NCBI RefSeq assembly: GCF_018129965.1
Contig: NZ_JAFCKW010000002.1
Span: 434,001-498,000 of the forward strand
Reading direction: 5' to 3'
DNA length: 64,000 nucleotides
From: Bradyrhizobium diazoefficiens
GTDB lineage: Bacteria > Pseudomonadota > Alphaproteobacteria > Rhizobiales > Xanthobacteraceae
In this document: positions 55,047 to 63,696 of the stretch, piece by piece
Layout: every line of letters begins with the position of its first letter
Numbering within the stretch: position 1 is the stretch's first letter
Program-made: the position numbers and the translations under genes
Notes under the pieces: model-generated
The model's database searches: none
What the model was told of the DNA's origin: nothing
What the model saw: only the letters and a program-made list of their open reading frames with translations

Positions 55047-56057
55047 TCAGATCGGCGTCGCTGCGGCATATCCCGTCAATCCAAACCCCTCGCGCGCGGC
55101 CGTCATCATCGGCACCAACTCGTTTGGATGAATGAACTCGTCGCGGAAGCAGGGATAGGTTTTTGGATCGAAGATCCTCCTCAGCCAGTCGACCACGATC
55201 TTGTGCCGCTCGGAGGAGCGGAACTCCTTGTGGTAGGTGAGCCAGAGGTCGGCGTGATGGCTGACGCCGAGATCGACGGCAATCAGCGGCACGCCGAGCG
55301 CGATTGCCACGGTCGGCAGGAAGCCGATGCCGGCGCCGCGCTCCACCGCGTAGAGCGCGCCGACCGAGGAGTTGGTCTTGATGCCGACGATGCCCTCGAG
55401 CGACGTCAAGCCGAGGATGCGGGCGTAGGCGGTGTCGTCGATCTGCGGCGCGGTCTGCTTGACGATGCGGTGGTTCTGCAATTCGGCGAGAGTCTTCGGA
55501 ACTCCGTACAGAGTTTCGTATTCCTTGGAGACGAAGGGATAGATGTGCAGGCGGCCGAGCTTGGCAACGATCAGATCGGGATTGGTCGGCGGCTCGAGCT
55601 GGATCGCGATGTCGGATTCCAGTCGTGCGACGTCGGCCTGTTCCATCGCGCAGCGTAGATCGACGGTGATCTTGCGATAGGTCTTCTGGAAGTCGATCAG
55701 CCGCGGCAGGATCCAGAAATTGCCGGGACCTTCCGTCACTGCGACGCGCACGGTGCCTGACGTATCGTTCGACGCGCGCGAGGCGCGTCGGAAGACGTTG
55801 AAGGCGTGGCGCTCCATATGCGTCACGTCGGCGATCATCGCGGTGCCTTCGTCGCTGAGCGTGAGCCCGCTCTGATCGCGCAGGAACAGCTTGCAGCCGA
55901 TGCTCTCCTCGAGCCGGTCGATCCTGCGCATCAGGGTGGTCGAAGTCAGTCCGAGCTCTTCGGCAGCGTTACGGAAACTTTTAAATTTTGCGCAGGCTAA
56001 AAACAGTTTCAAATCGTCCCACGACGCATTTAGCGCTTCTTCATGGTGCTGCATCAT
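55047..56057 (-). CDS. LysR family transcriptional regulator
   Basis: The product has 336 residues. HTH at about 15-70 (AEELGLTSTTLMRRIDRLEE), then the substrate-binding domain (EGPGNFWILPRLIDF). I start at the paired ATGs 56057/56054; ATG 56087 is also possible. It is divergent from the first GNAT-like gene. A candidate LysR box with T-N11-A form lies at 56056-56076, over the start. It probably senses a small molecule and switches the divergent genes. Confidence 0.9.
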   Translation of the reverse strand: MMQHHEEALNASWDDLKLFLACAKFKSFRNAAEELGLTSTTLMRRIDRLEESIGCKLFLRDQSGLTLSDEGTAMIADVTHMERHAFNVFRRASRASNDTSGTVRVAVTEGPGNFWILPRLIDFQKTYRKITVDLRCAMEQADVARLESDIAIQLEPPTNPDLIVAKLGRLHIYPFVSKEYETLYGVPKTLAELQNHRIVKQTAPQIDDTAYARILGLTSLEGIVGIKTNSSVGALYAVERGAGIGFLPTVAIALGVPLIAVDLGVSHHADLWLTYHKEFRSSERHKIVVDWLRRIFDPKTYPCFRDEFIHPNELVPMMTAAREGFGLTGYAAATPI

Positions 56058-56076
56058 TGCAGCACCCCGGTGCAAT
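56056..56076. promoter_or_regulatory. Candidate LysR binding box
   Basis: ATTGCA-GCACCCCGG-TGCAAT is a 6-base inverted repeat with a 9-base spacer and the T-N11-A core of LysR sites. It lies about 85 bases upstream of the divergent gene start and overlaps the LysR start codon, which fits autoregulation plus control of the neighbour. Confidence 0.5.
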
Positions 56077-56158
56077 ACTTGCTGCATACTCCTGATCTCC
56101 AGCCGCTAAGCTTCTCGACAGAGCGGCACCTAAAACCTCCGAACGATAGAGGGACGAC

Positions 56159-56776
56159 ATGAGTATGCAAAGGGGCGCGTGTGCCGCAAGGCATGATTTC
56201 GACGCGCTGCCGTTGAGTCCGGACATCGATGTCCGCGTTGCTCAATTTTCCCAAATTGCCGAATTGGCCGGAATGGCGCATCGCCTCGTGCCGGGCGTGC
56301 AGATCGGGGCGGCGGAACTGGAGCACTATTTCGCCTTCGATCCCCAGAGCCTCCTGACCTTCAGCCGCAAGGGCCGTCTGCTCGGCGGCATGGCTTTCCT
56401 GTTTCTCAACGATCGCGGCCACGAAGCGCTGCTGCTCGACGAGATCTGCCTGACGGCGCCGCAGACGAGCTATCTCGCGGCGGCCGACGAAGAGGTGTCC
56501 GCAATCTACATATGGGCGATCGCGGCGACGGGCCGCGGGATCGCCGGTCTCGGCAAGGCCGCAGCGCATCTTCGTCAGATAAGATTTCGCAACGCGGACT
56601 GCTATGCGCAGCCGGCAACCGTGGCCGGACGCGAGATCATGAAGGCGACGGGCTTTGCGCCCATCGCGAGCTTTCAGCCGGACCTGTGGTGTTACGAGCG
56701 CCCCTGGCATCGGCATTCAATGCGCATGCCGGGCGCGATCATCCAAGCAAGGAGCTATGCAGATGCACGGTACTAG
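56159..56776 (+). CDS. GNAT-like protein, divergent from LysR
   Basis: The product has 205 residues, soluble. The C-terminal half looks like a GNAT acetyl-CoA fold: GRGIAGLGKAAAHLRQ (helix and pyrophosphate loop), then ATVAGREIMKATGFAPI. The N-terminal half reads SPDIDVRVAQFSQIAELAGM. Conservation is poor against textbook GNATs, so an acyltransferase role is inferred. Its end overlaps the next GNAT gene by 14 bases, suggesting an operon. Confidence 0.72.
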   Translation: MSMQRGACAARHDFDALPLSPDIDVRVAQFSQIAELAGMAHRLVPGVQIGAAELEHYFAFDPQSLLTFSRKGRLLGGMAFLFLNDRGHEALLLDEICLTAPQTSYLAAADEEVSAIYIWAIAATGRGIAGLGKAAAHLRQIRFRNADCYAQPATVAGREIMKATGFAPIASFQPDLWCYERPWHRHSMRMPGAIIQARSYADARY

Positions 56777-57383
56777 GATTCCCCTCGCGAAGCCCGACTC
56801 CCGCGCCATCACCATTCGACTTGCGCGCGATCCCAGCGATCTCATGCTGGTCACCGCCATTCGCTCGGCGGTCTATCTTGCCGAGCAGGATTGCCCGTTC
56901 GACGAGGAGTTCGACGGTAACGACATGGTTGCCGCGCACTTCATCGGCTACATCGGCAACGAGCCCGCGGGCTGTCTGCGGGTGCGGTTCTTCGGCGATT
57001 TCGCCAAGGTGGAGCGGCTGGCGGTGCGTCACCAGTACCGGCGCTCGCGCATCTCGTTCAAGCTTGTGCAGGCCAGCGTCGACTATGTGAAGCGCAAGGG
57101 CTTTCGCAAGATCTACGGCCAGGCGCAGGACCGTCTGGTCGACTTCTGGGCTCATTTCGGCGCCAAGCCGCTCGGCCACAACCGCAAGATCACCTTCTCC
57201 GATTTCTCATACACGGAGATGCTGCTGGAGATCGAGCCGGGACCGGACGCCATTACGCTCGACAGCGATCCCTATGTGATCATCCGTCCCGAGGGCGATT
57301 GGGACCGCCCGGGCGTGCTCGACGCATCGGCGGGGCGGTCGGTGACCTCGCCGCTGCGGGACCTCGCCCTCGCTGATCGCTGA
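56763..57383 (+). CDS. GNAT family N-acetyltransferase
   Basis: The product has 206 residues. I start at ATG 56763, eight bases after AAGGAG, rather than the ATG at 56757. Motifs: IRSAVYLAEQDCPFDEEFDG (35-51), then acetyl-CoA motif A around VERLAVRHQYRRSRISFKLV (84-102), then YGQAQDRLVDFWAHFGAKP. It is a clear GNAT; the substrate is unknown. Second gene of the LysR-divergent set. Confidence 0.87.
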   Translation: MHGTRIPLAKPDSRAITIRLARDPSDLMLVTAIRSAVYLAEQDCPFDEEFDGNDMVAAHFIGYIGNEPAGCLRVRFFGDFAKVERLAVRHQYRRSRISFKLVQASVDYVKRKGFRKIYGQAQDRLVDFWAHFGAKPLGHNRKITFSDFSYTEMLLEIEPGPDAITLDSDPYVIIRPEGDWDRPGVLDASAGRSVTSPLRDLALADR

Positions 57384-57408
57384 AACTGGTGCAGCTTGGC
57401 GCAAGACA

Positions 57409-57972
57409 ATGCCGGCCTTTATCCATGACGATCCGCCGATCCTGATCTGCGCGGATCTCCAGGTCGAATATCTGACCCCAGGGCGTCGCCACGTCATTCT
57501 CGACGGCGACGCCGCCATCATGTCCTGCCTGGAGCTTTTGGCGCTGTGGCGCTCCAATCTCTGGCCGGTGATGCATCTCAAGCGCATCGCCCAGGCGGCC
57601 TGGTTCAATCCGGCTTCGCGGCTGACCGATTGGATCGCGGAGGCCAGGCCGCGTCCGGGAGAAATGACGTTCGAGCACCCGCTGCCCTCGGCTTACAGTT
57701 CGTCGCGGTTCGTGGATTACATGTCCAATATCCGCAGCACGCGCTGCATCCTGGTCGGCCTTTCCCTGGACGAGACCATTCTCGCCACCGCCGTGGAGGG
57801 GTTTCACCGCAGCCATCGCTATGAGGTGATCGACGACGCCGTGGCCTGCCGGCAACCTGTGACCGGCGATGCGGCCGCCTACCGGCTTGCGGTGGTGAAT
57901 GTCATCGCGAATTTTGCTACAATCCATCCCAGCGCCGAACTGATCAGAACCAGCGGCGCCATCGCGGTTTGA
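57409..57972 (+). CDS. Isochorismatase-fold protein lacking the catalytic Cys and Lys
   Basis: The product has 187 residues. The Rossmann-like fold of cysteine hydrolases is visible: D16 in ICADLQVEYL is the conserved catalytic Asp. The Cys position in the usual G-x-x-x-x-x-C-V-x-x-T-A is T123 (VGLSLDETILATA), and the Lys before SAF is H90 (HPLPSAYSSS). So two of three catalytic residues are replaced. It may be a binding or scaffolding protein, or use a different chemistry. It lies 25 bases after the GNAT gene. Confidence 0.8.
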   Translation: MPAFIHDDPPILICADLQVEYLTPGRRHVILDGDAAIMSCLELLALWRSNLWPVMHLKRIAQAAWFNPASRLTDWIAEARPRPGEMTFEHPLPSAYSSSRFVDYMSNIRSTRCILVGLSLDETILATAVEGFHRSHRYEVIDDAVACRQPVTGDAAAYRLAVVNVIANFATIHPSAELIRTSGAIAV

Positions 57973-58346
57973 ACGGCCGCGACTGGCAGATGAACGGGGT
58001 GGAACATTGTCACGGGGAGAGCAGCTCAGGGAGCTGGCGGGCGATCTGTCGCGTGCCGCCGAGACGGCCCGCCGCATCGGCTTGCCGACGACGGTCTATC
58101 TGCTGTCGATGGCGCTGGTGGAAGTAAGGCAAGCCGCGGCTGCCGACGACGCGGATGATGATGGCGCGGCTTGAGCACCGGCGGGTGCGCGTGCGAGCTG
58201 TGTGCGGCTTTGTGCATCGCTGCTGAGCGCTTGCCGCCCACGAATTGGCGTTGCAAGTTTCCTCCCGTCGCAATAGCCAAGTGACCAGACAATCACGTGT
58301 CGATGCGGGCTGCGCCTGCGACGTGACGCCTTGAGGGATGCCGCAC
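57973..58346. other. Gap between the isochorismatase-fold gene and the aminotransferase
   Basis: These 374 bases hold one possible small ORF (58007-58174). The right part from about 58175 shows no ORF, hairpin or clear promoter. The aminotransferase SD (GAGGG) lies at its end. Confidence 0.35.
58007..58174 (+). CDS. Possible 55-aa small protein, TTG start
   Basis: A frame from TTG 58007 (MSRGEQLRELAGDLSRAAET) is soluble and amphipathic at first, then hydrophobic (GLPTTVYLLSMALVEV), with an acidic tail (ADDADDDGAA). A G-rich stretch, GGGGTGGAACA, precedes the start. Normal codon use and in-operon position support it, but there is no ATG and no known homologue. Confidence 0.4.
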   Translation: MSRGEQLRELAGDLSRAAETARRIGLPTTVYLLSMALVEVRQAAAADDADDDGAA

Positions 58347-59729
58347 ATGTCCATGCTGCCCAATTCGCAAGAAGCCCGCGACGTGGCCTACCAGCTCCAC
58401 GCCTACACCAACGCGCGCGCGCATCAGCAGGCCGGGCCTCTGGTGATAGAGCGCGGCGAGGGCCCTTACGTGTTCGACGCGTCGGGCAAGCGCTATTTCG
58501 AGGCGATGTCGGGTCTGTGGAGCGTCGGGCTCGGCTTCAGCGAGAAGCGACTGGTCGAGGCCGCGCACAAGCAGATGCAGGAGCTGCCATTTTACCACAC
58601 CTTCTCCGCCAAGTCGCACGGCCCCTCGATCGACCTCGCCGAGAAGCTGGTCGCGCTGGCGCCGGTGCCGATGAGCAAGGTGTTCTTCACCAATTCAGGC
58701 TCGGAGGCGAACGACACCGTCCTCAAGCTGATCGCCTATCGTTCGAATTCGCTCGGCCAGCCCCAGCGCAAGAAGATCATCAGCCGCATTCGCGGCTATC
58801 ACGGCGTCACGATCGCATCCGCAAGCCTGACCGGCCTTCCCAACAACCACCGCTCGTTCGACCTGCCGCTGCCGAACATCCTGCACACGGGCTCGCCGCA
58901 TTTCTACAAGGACGGTGCGCCCGGCGAGAGCGAGGAGGCCTTCGCGACGCGGCGGGCCGAGGAGCTCGACGCGCTGATCCAGAAGGAAGGGCCTGACACG
59001 ATCGCGGCCTTCTTCGGCGAGCCGGTGATGGGCGCGGGCGGCGTCGTCGTGCCGCCGGCGACCTATTGGGAGAAGATCCAGGCGGTCCTGAAGAAGTACG
59101 ACATCCTGCTGGTCGCCGACGAGGTGATCTGCGGCTTCGGCCGCACCGGCAAGATGTTCGGTTGCGAGACCTATGAAATTAAGCCGGATGTGATGGTGGT
59201 CTCCAAGCAGATCACCTCGAGCTATTTCCCGCTCTCGGCCATTCTGATGAACGAGCGCATGTTCGAGCCGATCGCGGATGAGAGCAACAGGATCGGCGTG
59301 CTTGGCCACGGCTATACCGCCGGCGGCCATCCGGTCGGGTCGGCGATCGCGCTGGAAAACCTCAAGATCATCGAGGAGCGCGGCCTGGTCGCGCATGCCG
59401 CCGAACTCGGCGGCTACATGCAGGGCCGCTTGCGCGAACTCACCAGCCATCCGCTGGTCGGCGAGGTCCGCGGAGTCGGCCTAATCGCCGCGATCGAGCT
59501 CGTCCTCGACAAGGGCCGCAAGACCGCAGCCAGCACGCCCGGCGCTGTCGGCGGCATGGCCAGCCGCATGCTGCAGGAGCGCGGCGTGATTGTGCGCAAC
59601 ATGCTGGATGCCATCGCCATCTGCCCGCCGCTGATCGTCACCAAGGCCCAGATCGAAGAGCTGATCGCGGCGATCACGGGTGTGCTCGACGACATGAAGG
59701 GCGAAGTGCCGAAGCTGACGCCGGCGTAA
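58347..59729 (+). CDS. Class III (omega) aminotransferase
   Basis: The product has 460 residues. I start at ATG 58347 (MSMLPNSQEARDVAYQL) with GAGGG nine bases upstream. The PLP lysine is in VVSKQITSSYFPL; NSGSEAND binds the cofactor phosphate and DEVICGFGRTG holds the cofactor Asp. It resembles the taurine/beta-alanine/putrescine:pyruvate aminotransferases. Substrate unknown. It is not clearly in the GNAT operon because of the 374-base gap. Confidence 0.92.
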   Translation: MSMLPNSQEARDVAYQLHAYTNARAHQQAGPLVIERGEGPYVFDASGKRYFEAMSGLWSVGLGFSEKRLVEAAHKQMQELPFYHTFSAKSHGPSIDLAEKLVALAPVPMSKVFFTNSGSEANDTVLKLIAYRSNSLGQPQRKKIISRIRGYHGVTIASASLTGLPNNHRSFDLPLPNILHTGSPHFYKDGAPGESEEAFATRRAEELDALIQKEGPDTIAAFFGEPVMGAGGVVVPPATYWEKIQAVLKKYDILLVADEVICGFGRTGKMFGCETYEIKPDVMVVSKQITSSYFPLSAILMNERMFEPIADESNRIGVLGHGYTAGGHPVGSAIALENLKIIEERGLVAHAAELGGYMQGRLRELTSHPLVGEVRGVGLIAAIELVLDKGRKTAASTPGAVGGMASRMLQERGVIVRNMLDAIAICPPLIVTKAQIEELIAAITGVLDDMKGEVPKLTPA

Positions 59730-59749
59730 GGGTACGGCCCAACTCTATA

Positions 59750-59884
59750 ACCGTCACGCTGGGGTGGCCGCCTCTTCGGCGGCCCTCGAAGGGGGACAGC
59801 CCGACTGCGGCCGCGGGCCGTACATCCTTCGAGGCTCCTCTTGCGATGCGCCGCATCGCAAGCTTCGCACCTCAGGATGACGGT
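59750..59884. repeat. Intergenic repeat bounded by ACCGTCA/TGACGGT
   Basis: The 135-base element has terminal inverted ACCGTCA/TGACGGT and two internal hairpins: GGCCGCC/GGCGGCC (59766-59772, 59778-59784) and TTGCGATGC/GCATCGCAA (59841-59849, 59853-59861). It matches the CCGTCATCCTGAGGTGCGA... element I recall between Bradyrhizobium genes. It separates convergent aminotransferase and rnd genes. Confidence 0.65.
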
Positions 59885-59920
59885 GTAATACCCTTTTCGC
59901 GCTGGCAGTCAGCGACTTGG

Positions 59921-61072
59921 CTACTCCGCGCGCTGGACCCCGATCACGCGGCCTTTCTCGACCGCCAGAGCCAGTTCGCCGCGCTTGAGCTTCAGGGCGG
60001 CGTCGCCGAACAGCTCGCGGCGCCAGCCGCGCAAGGCGGGCACGTCGGCCTCGTCGTCGGCTGCGATCTCCTCGAGATCATCGACCGTCGCGATTACCTT
60101 GCTGGCGACCGCGTGGCGTTCCGCGGTCATGCGCAGCAGGACCTTGAGCAGTTCGACGATGGCGGCGCCGTTGTTGTTGTTGCGCGGCTTCTCCAGCTTC
60201 GGCAGCGTGGCAGGATCGCGCGCAAGCCCGCGCCCGACCGCGGCGACGATGTCCGCGCCCCATTTGGACTTCTCGAAGCCTTTCGGCACCGAGCGCAGAT
60301 TGGCGAGCTTCTCGATCGTATTGGGGGCATGGGTCGCGATATCGCTGACGGCTTCGTCGCGCAGCACGCGGCCGCGCGGCACGTCGCGGCTCTGGGCTTC
60401 CTGCTCGCGCCAGGCGGCGACTTCCATCAGGACGGCCAAATCCTTCGGCTTGCGCACGCGCGTCTTGAGCCGCTCCCAGGCGCGCTCGGGGTGGAAGTCG
60501 TAGGTCTTCGGCGAGGTCAGGACTTCCATCTCGATGGAGACCCATTCGCTGCGGCGGCGCTTCTTCAGATCGGCATCGAGCGCTGCGAACACGTCGCGCA
60601 GATGGGTGACGTCGGAGACCGCGTAATGCATCTGCTCCTTGGTCAGCGGCCGGCGCGACCAGTCGGTGAAGCGGTGCGTCTTGTCCGGGCGGTGGCCGGT
60701 GACCTTTTCGACCAGCGCGTCATAGGCGATGCTGTCGCCATAGCCGAGCACCATGGCGGCAACCTGGGTGTCGAACACCGGATGCGGGATGATATTGGCC
60801 TGATGCCAGATGATCTCGATGTCCTGCCGGGCGGCGTGGAACACCTTGAGCACGGCCTCGTTCGCCATCAGCTCGAAGAACGGCTTGAGGTCGATGCCCT
60901 CGGCCAGGGTGTCGACGACGATGGCTTCCTCGGCGCTGGCCATCTGCACCACGCATAGCAGCGGGTAATAGGTGGTCTCGCGCAGGAACTCGGTATCGAC
61001 AGTGATGACGGGATGCTTGGCCAGCCGGCTGCAGACAGCCGCGAGGTCAGCGGTGGTGGTAATCAAATCCAT
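59921..61072 (-). CDS. rnd: Ribonuclease D
   Basis: RNase D is a 3'-5' exoribonuclease trimming tRNA precursors. It has 383 residues. DEDD motifs: [15 protein letters not shown] (Exo I), then the middle and Exo III with the [10 protein letters not shown] block. A C-terminal HRDC domain follows. Normal for the family. Confidence 0.94.
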   Translation of the reverse strand: MDLITTTADLAAVCSRLAKHPVITVDTEFLRETTYYPLLCVVQMASAEEAIVVDTLAEGIDLKPFFELMANEAVLKVFHAARQDIEIIWHQANIIPHPVFDTQVAAMVLGYGDSIAYDALVEKVTGHRPDKTHRFTDWSRRPLTKEQMHYAVSDVTHLRDVFAALDADLKKRRRSEWVSIEMEVLTSPKTYDFHPERAWERLKTRVRKPKDLAVLMEVAAWREQEAQSRDVPRGRVLRDEAVSDIATHAPNTIEKLANLRSVPKGFEKSKWGADIVAAVGRGLARDPATLPKLEKPRNNNNGAAIVELLKVLLRMTAERHAVASKVIATVDDLEEIAADDEADVPALRGWRRELFGDAALKLKRGELALAVEKGRVIGVQRAE

Positions 61073-61187
61073 GAACGGCCCATAACACGTCCATCAGCCG
61101 TTCTGCCGAAAGTGCTGTGATGTCAAGGGGCTCTCAGCGAATTCGAGCCTTGCATTTGCACCGGAATCGCATTTTCCGACGAAATTC

Positions 61188-61298
61188 CTATTCGTAGCGG
61201 ACCCGGTTCGACGATTTGCGCGCGCAGGGCAGCGCCACGACGACCACGCACATGGCGACCAGCGCCAGACCCAGGAACTCGACAACCAGCAGATCCAC
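61188..61298 (-). CDS. Very small single-span membrane protein (36 aa), GTG start
   Basis: The frame from GTG 61298 reads MDLLVVEFLGLALVAMCVVV, then VALPCARKSSNRVRYE. One hydrophobic helix with a basic tail, and an AGGGAG site about nine bases upstream. Such tiny proteins are often missed. Function unknown. Confidence 0.5.
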   Translation of the reverse strand: MDLLVVEFLGLALVAMCVVVVALPCARKSSNRVRYE

Positions 61299-61430
61299 GG
61301 CAAAAATCTCCCTAGAAACATTGCTAGACTTGTCTGGGGTGAATTGAGGGTCTGTTAAATGTCATGGTTACCGGCGGCGGGGGCGGCCGGATGGTGGACG
61401 GGGGGTTAACGGGTGCGCAGTCCAAACGAA

Positions 61431-61459
61431 TTCGGCGCCCCGCAGGACGGAGCGCCGAA
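61431..61459 (-). terminator. Hairpin after the sugar ABC substrate-binding protein gene
   Basis: TTCGGCGC (61431-61438) and GCGCCGAA (61452-61459) form an 8-bp stem, followed by TTCGTTTGG on the minus strand. It lies 26 bases past the stop at 61485. Confidence 0.6.
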
Positions 61460-61484
61460 CTCTGTTGGCCGGTGAGCGGTCGCC

Positions 61485-62816
61485 TTACGGCAGCTTCAGC
61501 GACGTCTCAGCGTTGTACGGCTTGAGTGTCTCATCCGCCGCCTTCTGCGCCGCGACGAGGGCCTCCTTCGGCTGCTTCTTGCCGTTGAGGACCAGCATCA
61601 CCTCGTCCTCGAGGTTCTTGCGCACGGGGACGGTCTTGTAGGTCGCGAACCAGGGCTTGGCGACGTCGAGCTGCTCGACGGCGGTCTTGGCGTCCGGGTT
61701 CTTGCTCAGGAATTCGACCATCTCGGGCGTCTTGTAGGCGGCCATGTTGGGCGCGAAATAGCCGGTGGCGCGGCTCCACCAGGCGCTCTTTTCGGGCGAG
61801 GTCATCCACTTGATCAGCGTCCAGGCAGCCTTCTGCTTGTCGGCTTCGAGGCCTGCGGGAACGATCAGCGAGGCGCCGCCGATCGGCACGGCGTTGCGGA
61901 CGTTGCGCGGGATGAAGGCGACCTTGTAGTTGAACTTGGCATTGTCGCGCACGTAGGTGAGCGAGCCCGTGGACAGCATCATCATCGCGGCGTTGCCGGA
62001 GATGAAGGAGGTGCTGACGGCAGGACCGGGGGTGGCGCCAGGCGCGTGAACCTTGTGCTTGTACACGAGGTCATTCCACCAGGTCAGTGCGCCCAGCATC
62101 GAGGGCGTGTCGTAATAGACCTCGCCGCCGAACTCCTCGTTGTAGTAGCGCCCGCCATTGGTCATGGTGAGCGTTTCCATCATCCAGCCGCAATAGTCAT
62201 AGGCGCAGGGGATCGCGATGCCCCATTGGGTCACCTTGTCGCCCTCGCGCTTGGTGAGCTTCTTGGCCCAGTCGGTGAGTTCGGCCCAGGTCTGCGGCGG
62301 CTTGTCCGGATCGAGGCCGGCTTCCTTGGCCTTGTCGGCGTTGATGTAGAGCAGCGGCGTCGAATTGTGGAACGGCACGCCGTAGACCGAGCGATCGATC
62401 ACCGCATTGCCCTGCAGCGCCGGGAAGAACTGCCCCAGGAACTTTTCCTTGGTGGTGCCGTCGGCGGCGATCAGGCTGTCGAGATTGGTGAGTTCGTTCT
62501 CGATCTGCATGTCGAGCAGGAAGTTCGCCGACATGATCACGGCGGACGGCGGCTTGCCGGCCTTGATTGCGGCGCGGGTCTTGATCAGCGTGTCGTCATA
62601 GGAGCCGGTGTAGACGGCGGTCGCCTTGATCGCCGGATGGGTGTCGTTGAACTCCTTGATCAGGGTGCCCATGTCGCGGGCGAGCTTGCCATCGACGGGA
62701 ACGGGAAAGAACAGGTCGATTTCGGTCGGACCTTCGGCCATCGCCGGGACGGCGAGGGCGCCAACCATGGAGCCTGCCATGGCGAGGCCAAGCATGAGCC
62801 TGCGGGTAAACAGCAT
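61485..62816 (-). CDS. Sugar ABC transporter substrate-binding protein (UgpB-like)
   Basis: The product has 443 residues. Signal peptide ends near AVPAMAEG. It resembles UgpB in IGGASLIVPAGLEADKQ, WTLIKWMTSPEKSAWW, and TGYFAPN. Glycerol 3-phosphate or a glycerophosphodiester is a plausible ligand, but other sugars are possible. It is the last gene of the transporter operon in this window. Confidence 0.88.
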   Translation of the reverse strand: MLFTRRLMLGLAMAGSMVGALAVPAMAEGPTEIDLFFPVPVDGKLARDMGTLIKEFNDTHPAIKATAVYTGSYDDTLIKTRAAIKAGKPPSAVIMSANFLLDMQIENELTNLDSLIAADGTTKEKFLGQFFPALQGNAVIDRSVYGVPFHNSTPLLYINADKAKEAGLDPDKPPQTWAELTDWAKKLTKREGDKVTQWGIAIPCAYDYCGWMMETLTMTNGGRYYNEEFGGEVYYDTPSMLGALTWWNDLVYKHKVHAPGATPGPAVSTSFISGNAAMMMLSTGSLTYVRDNAKFNYKVAFIPRNVRNAVPIGGASLIVPAGLEADKQKAAWTLIKWMTSPEKSAWWSRATGYFAPNMAAYKTPEMVEFLSKNPDAKTAVEQLDVAKPWFATYKTVPVRKNLEDEVMLVLNGKKQPKEALVAAQKAADETLKPYNAETSLKLP

Positions 62817-62826
62817 CGAAAATCTC

Positions 62827-63696
62827 CTATTTGATGCCTGAGGTGACGAAAGAACTGATGAAGCGCTTCTGGAAGATCAGGAACGTGATGAGCAGCGGCG
62901 CGATCACCATCAGCGTGCCGGCCGCGATGGTGCCCCAGGCCTGGGTGCCTTCCGCTGTCGCGGTGAACACGGAGAGCCCGACCGTGAGCGGGCGCTTGTC
63001 CGGCGAATTGATCACCATCAGCGGCCACAGGAAGTCGTTCCAGTGGCTGGTGACGGAGATGATGGCGAACGCCGAGAAGCTCGGCATCGACAGCGGCACG
63101 TAGATGTGGCGGATGCGCTGGAACAGGCTGGCGCCGTCGATCAGGGCTGCGTCCTCCAGTTCGGTCGGAATGGCCTCGAAGGCCTGCCGCATCAGGAACG
63201 TGCCGAAGGCCGAGGCGAAGAACGGCATCATCACGCCGGCCAGCGTGTCGTAGAGGCCGAACTGCGCGACGATCCGCAGGTTCGGCACGATCAGCAGCAC
63301 CGGCACCAGCATCAGCTGCATCAGGAACAGGTAGAACAGCAGTGACTTTCCCGCGAAGTCGAGCCGCGCGAAGGCAAAGCCCGCCAGTGTGATCGTGACG
63401 AATTGCACCGAGAGGATGCCGGTGCAGATGATCGTGGTGTTGAGGAAGTAGCGCGGGAAGTCGCCGATTTCCCAGGCATCCCTGATATTGTCCAGCGTCG
63501 GCTTCAGGCTCGGCATCAGCTCGGCCATCAGATTGATGCCGTCGGAGGCCGGGCGCAGCGTCGCCACGCCCATCCACAGGAACGGGACCAGCCAGACCAG
63601 CGCGAGCAGCACGGTGAGCAGAAAGCCGAGCTTTGGCGTAATCTCGCGGCGGGTGGCGAGCGGCGCGTCCTTGTACAGCCAATCGATCAGCGTCAT
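62827..63696 (-). CDS. Sugar ABC transporter permease (UgpE-like)
   Basis: The product has 289 residues with six helices. The EAA loop is DAALIDGASLFQRIRHIYVP. It pairs with the upstream permease, whose stop overlaps its start (ATGA). It lies 10 bases before the substrate-binding gene. Confidence 0.92.
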   Translation of the reverse strand: MTLIDWLYKDAPLATRREITPKLGFLLTVLLALVWLVPFLWMGVATLRPASDGINLMAELMPSLKPTLDNIRDAWEIGDFPRYFLNTTIICTGILSVQFVTITLAGFAFARLDFAGKSLLFYLFLMQLMLVPVLLIVPNLRIVAQFGLYDTLAGVMMPFFASAFGTFLMRQAFEAIPTELEDAALIDGASLFQRIRHIYVPLSMPSFSAFAIISVTSHWNDFLWPLMVINSPDKRPLTVGLSVFTATAEGTQAWGTIAAGTLMVIAPLLITFLIFQKRFISSFVTSGIK

